A DNA stretch of 64,000 bases from an uncultured Tateyamaria sp. (GCF_947503415.1 NZ_CANNDS010000002.1:620001-684000); one strand, 5' to 3'. Numbered from the stretch's first letter, positions 15,535 to 24,520 are shown. Made by a program: numbers and translations. Notes: generated by a model not told the origin, from the sequence alone.

Positions 15535-16503
15535 ATGACCTCCACCGCACTGTTTCAGGACCGCATGTTGTCGCTGGGCCTTGCCCGCGTTTCCGAAGCC
15601 GCCGCGTTGGCGTCTGCGCGGCTGGTCGGCCACGGCGACGAAAAGGCTGCCGATCAGGCTGCCGTCAACGCGATGCGCGAGCAGTTGAACATGCTGGACA
15701 TCGCGGGCGTCGTGGTCATCGGTGAAGGTGAACGGGACGAAGCGCCCATGCTCTATATCGGCGAGGAAGTGGGCACCGGAAACGGACCCGGCGTGGACAT
15801 TGCGCTGGACCCGCTTGAAGGCACGACATTGACAGCCAAAGACATGCCAAACGCGCTGACCGTGATTGCCATGGGGCCACGCGGCTCCATGCTGCACGCA
15901 CCTGATGTTTACATGGACAAGCTGGCTATCGGTCCGGGTTTTGCACCTGACATCGTGACACTTGATATGGACCCGGCAGAACGCGTGCAGGCACTGGCCA
16001 AAGCCAAGGGTTGCGATGCCGCTGACATCACCGTTTGCATCCTCGAACGTCCTCGCCACGAGAGTGTGATTGCAGCCGTGCGCGGCACCGGCGCCTCCAT
16101 TCGCCTCATAACAGATGGCGACGTCGCAGGCGTGATGCACTGCGCCGACGCGACCACTGGCATCGACATGTATATGGGTGAAGGCGGCGCCCCCGAGGGC
16201 GTTCTGGCCGCAGCAGCCTTGAAGTGTATGGGAGGACAAATCTATGGCCGCCTTCTGTTTCGCAATGACGATGAGAAGGGCCGCGCAGCCAAAGCCGGGA
16301 TCACCGATCTGAACCGGATTTACACCCGAGATGACATGGTCACGCAGGATGTGATCTTTGCCGCAACGGGCGTGACCGACGGGTCGCTTTTGCAAGCCGT
16401 GCATCGCGAACCGGGTTGGCTGACCTGCGAAACACTTTTGATGCGGTCCAAGACCGGATCCGTACGTCGCATCAACTACCGCACACCCACGCACACGGTG
16501 TGA
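15535..16503 (+). CDS. glpX: Class II fructose-1,6-bisphosphatase
   Basis: Hydrolyses fructose-1,6-bisphosphate in gluconeogenesis (some homologues also take sedoheptulose-1,7-bisphosphate). 322 aa, usual length. Metal and substrate motifs are present: 'VVIGEGERDEAPMLYIGEEVG' and 'DPLEGTTLTAKD', the latter being the D-P-(L)-E-G-T metal site shared with the lithium-sensitive phosphatase superfamily. 'MGEGGAPEGVLAAAAL' is also conserved. It sits between hom and recJ, an order seen in other Rhodobacterales. Confidence 0.96.
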   Translation: MTSTALFQDRMLSLGLARVSEAAALASARLVGHGDEKAADQAAVNAMREQLNMLDIAGVVVIGEGERDEAPMLYIGEEVGTGNGPGVDIALDPLEGTTLTAKDMPNALTVIAMGPRGSMLHAPDVYMDKLAIGPGFAPDIVTLDMDPAERVQALAKAKGCDAADITVCILERPRHESVIAAVRGTGASIRLITDGDVAGVMHCADATTGIDMYMGEGGAPEGVLAAAALKCMGGQIYGRLLFRNDDEKGRAAKAGITDLNRIYTRDDMVTQDVIFAATGVTDGSLLQAVHREPGWLTCETLLMRSKTGSVRRINYRTPTHTV

Positions 16504-16510
16504 CAGACGG

Positions 16511-16529
16511 GGCGGACGACACGTCCGCC
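16511..16529 (+). terminator. Hairpin after glpX
   Basis: GGCGGACG-ACA-CGTCCGCC is a perfect 8-bp stem 7 bases after the glpX stop. It is followed only by TT and no T-run, so it may be a weak or Rho-assisted terminator or an mRNA 3'-end stabiliser between glpX and recJ. Confidence 0.5.
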
Positions 16530-16599
16530 TTACGAGCCCCTGTTGCCACGCTTGCGACGGCGTCTAAACTGGCGCGAGGGTCCGCGGAAGGAATACGCA

Positions 16600-18339
16600 T
16601 TGGCTTTTTTGGGCGTTGAGCAATCGCTGACCGGCAGGGCGTGGATCGGTCCGGACATCGAGACTGATCGAGCCGCGGAAACACTTGCCCAGGCAACGCA
16701 ATTGCCACGCCCAGTGTGCCAGATCCTGGCCAGAATGGGGGTGGCCCCAGATGCCGCCGACGCGTATTTGTCGCCCACTCTGCGTGACCTGATGCCAGAT
16801 CCCAGATCCATGCGCGATATGGAAAAGGCAGCGACGCGTCTGTTGGCCGCAGTCAAAGACCGCCAGCGGATCGCCATATTTGCCGACTACGATGTGGATG
16901 GGGGCAGCTCAGCCGCACTTCTGGTGACGTGGTTCCGTGCCATGGGCGCGGTAGCCACGCTCTACGTTCCGGACAGGATCGACGAAGGATACGGACCGAA
17001 TGATGCGGCGATGTCTCAACTCGCCGCAGCGCACGACCTGATTGTCTGCGTGGATTGCGGTACCCTGTCCCACGGCCCCATCGCGGCCGCAACGGGCGCA
17101 GATGTCATCGTGTTGGACCACCACCTTGGCGCCGAAACTCTGCCGGACGCCTTGGCCGTTGTGAACCCTAACCGGCAGGATGAAGATGGCGCATTGGCCC
17201 ATCTATGCGCCGCAGCCGTCGTGTTCCTGGCGCTGGTCGAAGCCGGCCGGCAATTGCGCGAAGCAGGGGCGAAACGCCCCGATCTCATGGCGATGCTTGA
17301 TCTGGTTGGCCTCGCCACGGTCGCCGACGTGGCACCTTTGACCGGCGTGAACCGCGCCTTTGTCCGACAAGGGCTCAAGGTCATGGCACGTCGCGATCGT
17401 GCCGGGTTGGTTGCCCTCGCCGATATTGCGGGCCTCGACACCGCACCCACGCCCTACCATCTGGGCTACTTGCTAGGGCCGCGCATCAACGCGGGCGGGC
17501 GTATCGGGCAGGCTGATCTGGGCGCACGCTTGTTGGCCACAACCGACCCGCACGAGGCGGCGGCCATTGCCGAACGGCTCAACACGCTCAACACCGAACG
17601 ACGCGAGATCGAAGCCAGCGTGCGCGCTGACGCCATCGCACAATGCGAAACGCGCGGAACGGATGGCGCGCTGGCATGGGCCGCTGGACCGGGTTGGCAC
17701 CCAGGCGTTGTGGGCATCGTCGCGTCCCGTTTGAAGGAGGTGACAAACCGCCCATCCATCGTGATCGGGATCGAGGATGGGATTGGCAAAGGCTCTGGAC
17801 GGTCCGTGTCGGGCATTGATCTCGGGGCACCGATTCAGCGGTTGGCGGCAGAAGGCTTGCTGATCAAAGGTGGCGGCCACAAAATGGCTGCCGGTCTTAC
17901 GGTCGAAGCGGACAAGATCGAAGCAGCCATGGCGCGCCTGGACGCCCTTTTGGCAAAACAAGGTGCAGACGCGTTGGGTCCCGCCGACCTGAGGCTTGAT
18001 GGGGCATTGATGCCCGCGGCGGCCACAGTCGAGCTGCTAACTCAGATCGATGCTGCCGGGCCGTTTGGTGCGGGTGCTCCCGCGCCCCGGTATGCCTTTG
18101 CCGCCATGCGTATCTTGCAGGCGCGTCGGGTGGGGGAAACACATCTGAAAGTCACCTTCGGCGAACCCGGCGGTGCGCGATTGGACGCGATTGCGTTTGG
18201 AGCGTTTGACGGTGCGCTTGGCCCTGCGCTGATGGACCATGGGGGTGCCCCTTTCCATCTGGCGGGACGGCTTGAGATCAATGCCTTTCGTGGTCGGCAG
18301 TCGGTGCAACTGCGTCTCGAAGATGCAGCACGGGCCTGA
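16600..18339 (+). CDS. recJ: Single-stranded-DNA-specific exonuclease RecJ
   Basis: 5'-3' ssDNA exonuclease of recombination and mismatch repair. 579 aa. DHH phosphoesterase motifs appear in order: 'IAIFADYDVDGGSSAALL', 'IVCVDCGTLSHG', 'VIVLDHHLGAETLP'; then DHHA1 motifs 'GPRINAGGRIGQADLGARLL' and 'LIKGGGHKMAAGLTV', then the OB-fold tail. The start is taken as TTG 16600, which gives 'MAFLGVEQSLTGRAW' and has GGAAGGA 8 bases upstream. The in-frame ATG at 16543 lies close to the glpX hairpin and adds an Arg-rich, unlikely N-terminus. Confidence 0.95.
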   Translation: MAFLGVEQSLTGRAWIGPDIETDRAAETLAQATQLPRPVCQILARMGVAPDAADAYLSPTLRDLMPDPRSMRDMEKAATRLLAAVKDRQRIAIFADYDVDGGSSAALLVTWFRAMGAVATLYVPDRIDEGYGPNDAAMSQLAAAHDLIVCVDCGTLSHGPIAAATGADVIVLDHHLGAETLPDALAVVNPNRQDEDGALAHLCAAAVVFLALVEAGRQLREAGAKRPDLMAMLDLVGLATVADVAPLTGVNRAFVRQGLKVMARRDRAGLVALADIAGLDTAPTPYHLGYLLGPRINAGGRIGQADLGARLLATTDPHEAAAIAERLNTLNTERREIEASVRADAIAQCETRGTDGALAWAAGPGWHPGVVGIVASRLKEVTNRPSIVIGIEDGIGKGSGRSVSGIDLGAPIQRLAAEGLLIKGGGHKMAAGLTVEADKIEAAMARLDALLAKQGADALGPADLRLDGALMPAAATVELLTQIDAAGPFGAGAPAPRYAFAAMRILQARRVGETHLKVTFGEPGGARLDAIAFGAFDGALGPALMDHGGAPFHLAGRLEINAFRGRQSVQLRLEDAARA

Positions 18340-18441
18340 TACCTATCGGCCATGCGATTGCGTAGAATTATCGGCGTTCTGACGATTTTTCCGCTTGCGC
18401 CCCACCGCCTTATTGCCTATCTGAGCGCTCACATCAGCGAT

Positions 18442-18516
18442 GGCCCGTTCGTCTATCGGTTAGGACGCCAGGTTTTCAACCTGGAAAGAGGGGTTCGATT
18501 CCCCTACGGGCTGCCA
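18442..18516 (+). tRNA. tRNA-Glu (TTC)
   Basis: The cloverleaf folds fully: acceptor GGCCCGT with ACGGGCT, anticodon arm CCAGG-TTTTCAA-CCTGG with anticodon TTC, T arm GGGG-TTCGATT-CCCC region, discriminator G73 and an encoded CCA (18514-18516). It lies 102 bases after recJ. The flanking 113 bases up to the cyclase gene show no further feature. Confidence 0.96.
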
Positions 18517-18629
18517 TTTCTACCTAAAGCCTGGTCTTGGCGTTCGCGTGCCGTGCCATAGCATTCGGTAATTTGGTGTGTTTCGGGCAAGCGTTCGCAC
18601 ACTTCCAAAACAGCACCCAAGTTCACAGA

Positions 18630-19667
18630 CTAAGCACTGCTTTCGGCACCGCGCCCCACGGGCGGGATCAGATTTTGCGCGTTTTGCCGGAGTGCTGGCA
18701 GATATTGTGTCTGTTGCCCGCGCCCGCCGTGTTTCGACGCATAAAGGGCGACATCAGCATCATCCATCACCTCAGCCACGGATTGACCCGACGCCGGATC
18801 ATAAATGGCGGAGCCAATACTCGCGGAAATCCTGCACACTTCGCCTTGAAACGGGATCGGGCGAGAAATGCGTTGAATGATGCGGCGGCCAATACCAGCC
18901 ATCGCATCACCGTCTTTGGCGTGCGGCAGGATGATAACAAACTCATCTCCCCCCACGCGCGCAACTGTGTCGCTTTCGCGCGTCTCTTCGACCATCACAC
19001 GCGCCACCGTTTGAAGCACGTGGTCGCCCGCAGCGTGCCCGAGGGTATCATTGACGGCCTTGAACCAATCGAGGTCGATCTGCATCAGGCCGAATCGCGT
19101 CCCCCAATCCGCATGACGCGCCAGCACATGGTCCATCGCACGCCGATTCTTGAGGCCGGTGAGCGTGTCGGTAAATGCCTGTTCCTCGGCGGCAATCATG
19201 GCCCCTTGCAGGCGCAGGTTCAGCTTGCGCGATGCCTCCATCGCGGCTGATTTCGCCTCAACCAGATACAACATTTCGACGGTAAGATCGGTCGCTGCAA
19301 AGTCCGCGCTCGTCAATGCATAGTCCGACACCCCATCCACCACCGAGATGCCGAACGAAAGATTGACGATGCTCTGTCCCTCTTCAATCCCGGCGACAAG
19401 CAAGCCCTTCACTTCGGTCTTGGGCGCGTCGCGGAGTTGCAGGTGCAACTTGGTTCCGGCGGCGGCGCGCAGCGTGTCCATGGATGTGATTGCACGCGGA
19501 CGCTTCAGATCAAAAATCTCAAGAAAACGGCGCCCGACCATGGGTGTGTTGGGGCGCAATTTCTGCACCGTGGGCCCGGCGTGCACAACGTGCCCGGTGG
19601 GCCCCAGAACAAGGTGCATCGGGCACAAGACATCCAGTGCAGCCGTGAGTGCCGTTTGGTCCATCAT
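18630..19667 (-). CDS. HNOBA-GGDEF diguanylate cyclase
   Basis: Predicted c-di-GMP synthase of 345 aa. The N-terminal half looks like the HNOBA (heme-NO-binding-associated) PAS-like domain ('LCPMHLVLGPTGHVVHAGPTV', 'FDLKRPRAITSMDTLRAAAG'), then a short coiled coil (about 130-160) and a GGDEF domain ('DTLTGLKNRRAMD', 'FGLMQIDLDWFKAVNDTLGH', 'VARVGGDEFVIILP'). The catalytic GGDEF is intact and the inhibitory I-site R-x-x-D (RESD) lies five residues before it, so activity with product inhibition is expected. It overlaps the upstream H-NOX-like gene by 4 bases, so the two act together; H-NOX/cyclase pairs control biofilm-related c-di-GMP in other bacteria. Confidence 0.92.
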   Translation of the reverse strand: MMDQTALTAALDVLCPMHLVLGPTGHVVHAGPTVQKLRPNTPMVGRRFLEIFDLKRPRAITSMDTLRAAAGTKLHLQLRDAPKTEVKGLLVAGIEEGQSIVNLSFGISVVDGVSDYALTSADFAATDLTVEMLYLVEAKSAAMEASRKLNLRLQGAMIAAEEQAFTDTLTGLKNRRAMDHVLARHADWGTRFGLMQIDLDWFKAVNDTLGHAAGDHVLQTVARVMVEETRESDTVARVGGDEFVIILPHAKDGDAMAGIGRRIIQRISRPIPFQGEVCRISASIGSAIYDPASGQSVAEVMDDADVALYASKHGGRGQQTQYLPALRQNAQNLIPPVGRGAESSA

Positions 19668-20251
19668 GATGCTCGCGCGCCCAGATCAAACACGCGCCCT
19701 TCTGCAAATTCAGTTTCAACCAGCGTGACCGAGATCGTCTCGACCCCGTTGCCGCTGCCCGTGTATTCCAACAGCGCCAACGCGCCGTAGTCATCGGCCA
19801 TTGTACGCAAAATACCCATCATAACATGACCATAGCCATCGATTGGGCTTTCGCAGATCAGGCTAAAATGGGTTGGGGAATGATCCCGCAATTCGATGCG
19901 TGGCAAGTTCAGGTCAGACACCGCAAGTCGCGCACGATCGGGCAAGTCATCAAGCGAATGCAAAAACTCCACGAACGTGACGCCGCCAAATCGCAACAGC
20001 CGTCGCAAGGCTTCGACATTCGGGTGGGAGACCAGATAGGTTCCCATATCCTCCATCACATCGCTGCGTGGACGGTCCAGAATCTGGCTGATCGCGTCCA
20101 GTACACGCGGCGTAATATCATCATCATAGATCAACATTGCCTCGAATTCGACGAAATCGAGATCGGCAAACCGGATCGCTTCAACCCATTTGTCTGCCCC
20201 GTAACTGTCGGTCACGAAGCACTGTATTGCGCGATTTATCAGCCCATGCAT
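19664..20251 (-). CDS. H-NOX-like (heme NO-binding) domain protein, atypical
   Basis: 195-aa member of the H-NOX/HNOB family, which normally binds heme and senses NO or O2. The N-terminus 'MHGLINRAIQCFVTDSYG' and 'LVSHPNVEALRRLLRFGG', 'FVEFLHSLDDL' are clear family marks. Two functional elements are altered. Where the proximal heme-ligating His is expected (…DDLH…), the protein has Pro104 (SLDDLPDRARL). The Y-x-S-x-R heme-propionate motif reads D-H-S-P-T at 123-127. Canonical heme binding is therefore doubtful. It is translationally coupled to the HNOBA-GGDEF cyclase. ATG 20251 is chosen over an upstream in-frame start. A divergently evolved sensor or partner protein is the inference. Confidence 0.85.
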   Translation of the reverse strand: MHGLINRAIQCFVTDSYGADKWVEAIRFADLDFVEFEAMLIYDDDITPRVLDAISQILDRPRSDVMEDMGTYLVSHPNVEALRRLLRFGGVTFVEFLHSLDDLPDRARLAVSDLNLPRIELRDHSPTHFSLICESPIDGYGHVMMGILRTMADDYGALALLEYTGSGNGVETISVTLVETEFAEGRVFDLGARAS

Positions 20252-20348
20252 TGCACGACATTCCCATTGCCACGCTTGCACCTTGCACAGGCAGCTCTAA
20301 ACAATCCTATAACAATTGCAATTTGAGGTATTATCGGGGCGTTTCGGC

Positions 20349-21911
20349 TCAAAAATCTGTCGGAGACCCACCTTCTGCCTTCCGTCGTGCCACGAAATCA
20401 GCAAGTTCCTCGCGAATGCTTGCGTCAAGCTCAGGCGCTTCAAAGCTGCCAATGATGTCCTTGAACATCCGATGCGCCCGCTCAGGTGTCCAAATCGCAC
20501 CGGCGGCATCCCATCCTTCGTAATTCTTCCAATCACTCAGGAACGGTTGATAAAACGCCGTGCTATAGCGATCCTGGGTGTGCTGAATGCCAAAGAAATG
20601 GCCCTCATTTCCGACAGACTTTATAGCATCCAAAGCGATATCGTCGGGGCCCGTTCCTGTGATCGATGGATCCATATAGCGCTGGATTTGCTGTAAAATT
20701 TCGCAATCCATGATGAACTTTTCCGGGCTTGCGATCAGCCCGCCCTCCAGCCATCCGGCCGCGTGGTAAACCATGTTGCTACCCGATTGCACCGCAGCCC
20801 ACAGACTGTTGGATGTTTCCCACATCGCCTGCCCGTCGGGGACGTTGGCCGCGCACACCCCCGATGATCGCATCGGCAAATTATAGAACCGCGCAAGCTG
20901 GCCCGTCATCTGCGTGGCGCGCATGTATTCGGGTGTCCCAAAGGCCGGAGCACCGGACTTCATATCCACGTTCGAAGTAAAGGTGCCGATGGCGCAGGGT
21001 GATCCTGGCGCCACGTACTGGAAAAGGGCAATTGCGCACAACGCTTCGGCAATGGATTGCGCGACAGCCCCGGCCATGGTCACCGGCGCCATCGCCCCGG
21101 CAAGGGTAAATGGCGTCACCACCACGGCCTGCCCACGCCGCACCATTCGCAGACACCCATCAATCATCGGATGATCATGTTTCAGAGGCGAGGTTGAATT
21201 GATGTTGGTGTACATCCTTGGCGTTGCCTCGAACTCCTCGTGGCTCAGACCGCTCGCGATGCGCACCATCTCCATCACGTCCTCGACCCGCTCCTTGCCC
21301 AGGCTGTAGGCGTGCATGACCTTGTCCGTGATCGTCAGCTTGTCATATACCACATCAAGGTGGCGGACACTGGCATGGATATCCACGGGCTCCACCGGAT
21401 AGCCGCCTGCAAAGTGGATGCAGTTGAAGTACTGTGTCAGCTTCAGCAAGTTCGCACACATCTCACGCGTGCCGGGGACTTTGGTGCCAATCTCCATGTC
21501 CCAGTAGTTTGGTGGTGACGACACATTGCCAAAGAGCAGGTGCTTGCCGCCCACGGTGATCTTTCGGTCGGGATTACGGGGGGTTAGGGTGAACTGGCTG
21601 GGTGCCTTACCAACCATTTCCATGACGAACTCACGGTCCATGCGGACGATGTCGCCATCAATGGAACAGCCCGCGTCTCGGAGGATTTCAAGCGCTTCTT
21701 CGTTCAGGAATTGAACACCGATTTCTTCCAGAATGCGCATCGCGCCATCATGGATGGCCTCGACACCCTCAGGTGACAAAGGCTCAACCGGTGGATCGAT
21801 GATGGTGGGCGGGTTCCATGGCATCTGCTCGATGACTGCAGCACCCCGGCGGGCCGCTGCCCCTGCCCGGCCACCACCTCGGCTTCTGCGCCGTGTCGCT
21901 GTATCCGCCAT
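20349..21911 (-). CDS. MttB/MtgB-family (COG5598) corrinoid methyltransferase homologue
   Basis: 520-aa member of the trimethylamine methyltransferase MttB superfamily, the branch without pyrrolysine: the reading frame has no internal TAG. Such proteins demethylate quaternary amines such as glycine betaine, carnitine or proline betaine, passing the methyl group to a corrinoid protein. Sequence marks: 'GAMRILEEIGVQFLNEEALE', 'GGYPVEPVDIHASVRHLDV', 'CEILQQIQRYMDP', 'GNEGHFFGIQHTQDRY'. The N-terminal 25 residues are Arg/Gly/Ala rich. AAAGGGG precedes ATG 21911. No corrinoid protein or activase gene is adjacent in this window. Roseobacters carry many such paralogues; the substrate here is unknown. 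Confidence 0.9.
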   Translation of the reverse strand: MADTATRRRSRGGGRAGAAARRGAAVIEQMPWNPPTIIDPPVEPLSPEGVEAIHDGAMRILEEIGVQFLNEEALEILRDAGCSIDGDIVRMDREFVMEMVGKAPSQFTLTPRNPDRKITVGGKHLLFGNVSSPPNYWDMEIGTKVPGTREMCANLLKLTQYFNCIHFAGGYPVEPVDIHASVRHLDVVYDKLTITDKVMHAYSLGKERVEDVMEMVRIASGLSHEEFEATPRMYTNINSTSPLKHDHPMIDGCLRMVRRGQAVVVTPFTLAGAMAPVTMAGAVAQSIAEALCAIALFQYVAPGSPCAIGTFTSNVDMKSGAPAFGTPEYMRATQMTGQLARFYNLPMRSSGVCAANVPDGQAMWETSNSLWAAVQSGSNMVYHAAGWLEGGLIASPEKFIMDCEILQQIQRYMDPSITGTGPDDIALDAIKSVGNEGHFFGIQHTQDRYSTAFYQPFLSDWKNYEGWDAAGAIWTPERAHRMFKDIIGSFEAPELDASIREELADFVARRKAEGGSPTDF

Positions 21912-22029
21912 TGTGCCGCCCCTTTTGGTCTGTCTTCGACCACAAGGACACCGCAGCGAACCGTTCCTCACAGTTCCATTTGCGACGGTACGTGTCGTTT
22001 TTTCAAACTGAAGAGGCGAATGTGACCTA

Positions 22030-22752
22030 TCAGCCAGTGTTGAGGTCATCAAGCCAGCTGGGAAGAGCCCCGATATCGGGCAGAACCACATCGGCCAGCG
22101 GGGCCAACACATCATGCGAGGCAAAGCCGGTCAGGACAGCCACAGTGCGCATACCAGCGGCGCGACCGGCATGCAGGTCGTGCGTGCTGTCGCCGACCAT
22201 AAGCACGGCGTCCGGTGCGATCCCCGTGTCCGCGCAGAATCCGAGCAACTGGCCCGGGGCGGGTTTCCCGCCAAAACCACTGTCGCTGCCCGCGACAAAC
22301 TCGAAAAACCGGTCCACGCCAGCTGATTGCAAATGCGCACGCGCAGGCGCTTCGGCATCATTGGTCGCCACGCCAAGGACGATTTCTCGCGCCATCAGGT
22401 CCGTCAACAAGGGGCGCAACGGCACAGCCTCCGCCTGAGGGGCCTTGGCAGCCTCGGAATTGAGAAGGGTCAACATGGCCGTATGGGACAGGTCGGGAAA
22501 ATGAGGGCGCAGCCCGGTCGCAATCTCATCCGGTGTTCCTGCAATGACGACGCTGTCGCGCGCGAAAGTGCCGGATGGCAGATCAAATCCTATCGCGGCC
22601 CCGGCGGCGGTGGCATGGGCCTCGTCGCCAGCGGCCGCACGGCGCAGAAAGGCAGCGGCCCATGCCTCCCAAGTGGTGGAAAAATCGAAAAGGGTGCCGT
22701 CCTTGTCGAACAGAATACCACGGACGGGTATTGCCACAGGTGTCACGTCCAA
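22030..22752 (-). CDS. HAD family hydrolase (phosphoglycolate phosphatase-like)
   Basis: Phosphatase of the HAD superfamily, subfamily IA, 240 aa. Motif I is 'ILFDKDGTLFDF' (D-x-D-G-T), motif II 'VLGVATNDAE', motif III Lys in 'GFGGKPAPGQLL', and motif IV 'VLMVGDSTHDLHAGRAAGM'. The helical cap lies between about residues 25 and 105. This looks like Gph, which clears 2-phosphoglycolate, though other small phosphate esters are possible. The start overlaps the end of the DUF3572 gene by 10 bases, so they form an operon. Confidence 0.9.
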   Translation of the reverse strand: MDVTPVAIPVRGILFDKDGTLFDFSTTWEAWAAAFLRRAAAGDEAHATAAGAAIGFDLPSGTFARDSVVIAGTPDEIATGLRPHFPDLSHTAMLTLLNSEAAKAPQAEAVPLRPLLTDLMAREIVLGVATNDAEAPARAHLQSAGVDRFFEFVAGSDSGFGGKPAPGQLLGFCADTGIAPDAVLMVGDSTHDLHAGRAAGMRTVAVLTGFASHDVLAPLADVVLPDIGALPSWLDDLNTG

Positions 22753-23030
22753 TGCACATCCCCCCCACCCGGCAACGCCATGCGCGCGCGCATCGGAGCG
22801 TCGTAGGGCAGGCTTTGCGCGTCACAAAACGCAGTCACCCAGGCGTCATCCATCATGATGAAATCCAACAGCGCGCCAAGAAAGGCAGGATCGCCTATGC
22901 CTGCACGCATATCTGCTTCGCTGGCACCGGTCGCGCCCAGAAACACGGGCAGCAATTCTTCGTTGCCCGCCATCCACCCGATGGCCTGCAAACCGACCAC
23001 TTCGGCGGATTCTTGCGAATGGGACATCAC
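22743..23030 (-). CDS. DUF3572 family protein
   Basis: Small protein of 95 aa of unknown function, restricted mostly to alphaproteobacteria. Family marks are 'EVVGLQAIGWMAGNEELLPVFLGATGA' and 'GDPAFLGALLDFIMMDDAWVTAFC', predicting four helices. No signal peptide or membrane segment. It precedes and overlaps the HAD phosphatase gene and is divergent from the PleD-like gene, 92 bases away between starts. The second ATG (23027) is an equal start. Confidence 0.88.
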   Translation of the reverse strand: MMSHSQESAEVVGLQAIGWMAGNEELLPVFLGATGASEADMRAGIGDPAFLGALLDFIMMDDAWVTAFCDAQSLPYDAPMRARMALPGGGDVHWT

Positions 23031-23122
23031 GTTTGTGCCTTTGCTGCCTGTTGGAAACGCTTTGTTAACCTAAACGATCAAAAACCTAATGCACGGCTTT
23101 TGTAATGAATTGGACGCGGCTC

Positions 23123-24520
23123 ATGCACGGCAAGGTTCTGGTCATCGACCCCATCGCGACAAACCGCATCGTGCTGCGCGTCAAGCTGGCGGCCAGCCAC
23201 TACAAGATGACCCAAGCCGGTTCGATTGCAGACGCCATGCAAGTGCTGGGACAGGACGTGCCGGATCTGATCCTGTGCGCCACAAACATGCCGGACGGCG
23301 GCCCGTTGCGGCTGGTGCAGCGGATGCGCAAGATCGGACTGGCTGGGAAAGTGCCCGTGATCGCGCTCAGCGGCGCCGAGGACAATGCAGAACGGTTGCG
23401 CCTTCTGGCGGGTGGCGTTGATGACGTCATGCAAAAACCAATCAGCGATGTGCTGTTGCTGGCGCGTACACGGTCGATCATTCGGGCTTATGCGACGGCC
23501 AGTGAATGGACCTTGCGCGAGGGCACGTCGCGCGCCTTGGGCTTTGGTGAGGCTGCAGCCGCTTTTGCACCAGCGCAAACGGTACGCATCATCGCACGCG
23601 ATCCGAATTGCGCTGATCCCTGGGCCGCCGCACTTGAGGACCGGATTGCCGCCAACGTGACATATGCCCAACCGGCCACTGCGGCTGCCGATCTTGAACC
23701 GGGCCGCGCGCCCGATGCATTGCTGCTCGTTGTTGGCTCAAATGAAGGGCCGCAGATGCTGCAACTTCTGGCCACGATCCGCAGCCAGGCCAGCACGCGC
23801 CATTGCGCCATCCTGGTTATCCTTGGATGCGACGACACCACGCTGGGCGCACAGATGCTGGATATGGGCGCAAATGATCTGATGCGGTGCGAACGATCCG
23901 CTGATGAACTGGCTCTGCGGCTCAATGCGCTTCTGAGCCGAAAGAAGGTGACGGATGCGCTGCGCGATACAGTGCGCTCGGGCATCGAGGCTGCGGTCAT
24001 TGACCCGCTGACCGGTTTGCACAACCGACGCTATGCGATGCCGCATCTTGCACGGATCGCGGAACGGGCCACGCAGACGGGCAAGCCCTTTGCCGTGATG
24101 GTCGCCGATATGGACCACTTCAAGCGGATCAACGACACGCTGGGCCATGCCGCAGGCGACGCGGTGCTGGTCGAGACAGCGCACCGTCTGCGTGAAAATC
24201 TGCGCGCGGTTGACCTTGTCGCACGGATCGGCGGCGAAGAGTTCCTGATCGTGCTCCCCGGCGCAGGTCTGAGCAATGCACGCAAGGCAGCCAAGCGTCT
24301 GTGCCGCCTTATCCAAAGCACGCCCTTCAAGGTTCCGGATCAGGTCGCGCGGGTCGAGGCGACAATTTCGATTGGCATGACGGTGGTCGACCCGGCACGC
24401 GGCGCCAAGGCGACCGAAGCGCAAACACCAGAGGCACTGCTCGACCGTGCAGACAAGGCCCTTTACGGCGCCAAGGCGGAAGGGCGCAATCGCGTCACTC
24501 TCAGCCGTCCGGCGGCCTGA
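23123..24520 (+). CDS. PleD-like diguanylate cyclase with degenerate receivers
   Basis: REC-REC-GGDEF protein of 465 aa, the PleD architecture. The cyclase domain is complete: 'DPLTGLHNRRYAM', 'FAVMVADMDHFKRINDTLGHAAGD' and 'LVARIGGEEFLIVLPG', with I-site RAVD five residues before GGEEF. In the first receiver the acidic pair is Asp9-Pro10 (for D-D) and the phospho-acceptor position is Ala53 ('LILCATNMPDGG'), exactly where Caulobacter PleD has Asp53. The second receiver has no recognisable acceptor either. Control by phosphorylation is therefore unlikely. ATG 23123 begins the receiver strand; the upstream in-frame ATG at 23105 adds six residues. Confidence 0.92.
   Translation: MHGKVLVIDPIATNRIVLRVKLAASHYKMTQAGSIADAMQVLGQDVPDLILCATNMPDGGPLRLVQRMRKIGLAGKVPVIALSGAEDNAERLRLLAGGVDDVMQKPISDVLLLARTRSIIRAYATASEWTLREGTSRALGFGEAAAAFAPAQTVRIIARDPNCADPWAAALEDRIAANVTYAQPATAAADLEPGRAPDALLLVVGSNEGPQMLQLLATIRSQASTRHCAILVILGCDDTTLGAQMLDMGANDLMRCERSADELALRLNALLSRKKVTDALRDTVRSGIEAAVIDPLTGLHNRRYAMPHLARIAERATQTGKPFAVMVADMDHFKRINDTLGHAAGDAVLVETAHRLRENLRAVDLVARIGGEEFLIVLPGAGLSNARKAAKRLCRLIQSTPFKVPDQVARVEATISIGMTVVDPARGAKATEAQTPEALLDRADKALYGAKAEGRNRVTLSRPAA

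Noticed and set aside
15109-16494. 461-codon open frame on the minus strand
   Set aside because: Antisense to hom and glpX, which both have full catalytic motifs.
20349-21911. Pyrrolysine-containing trimethylamine methyltransferase
   Set aside because: The frame is continuous without an internal TAG, so it belongs to the non-Pyl branch.
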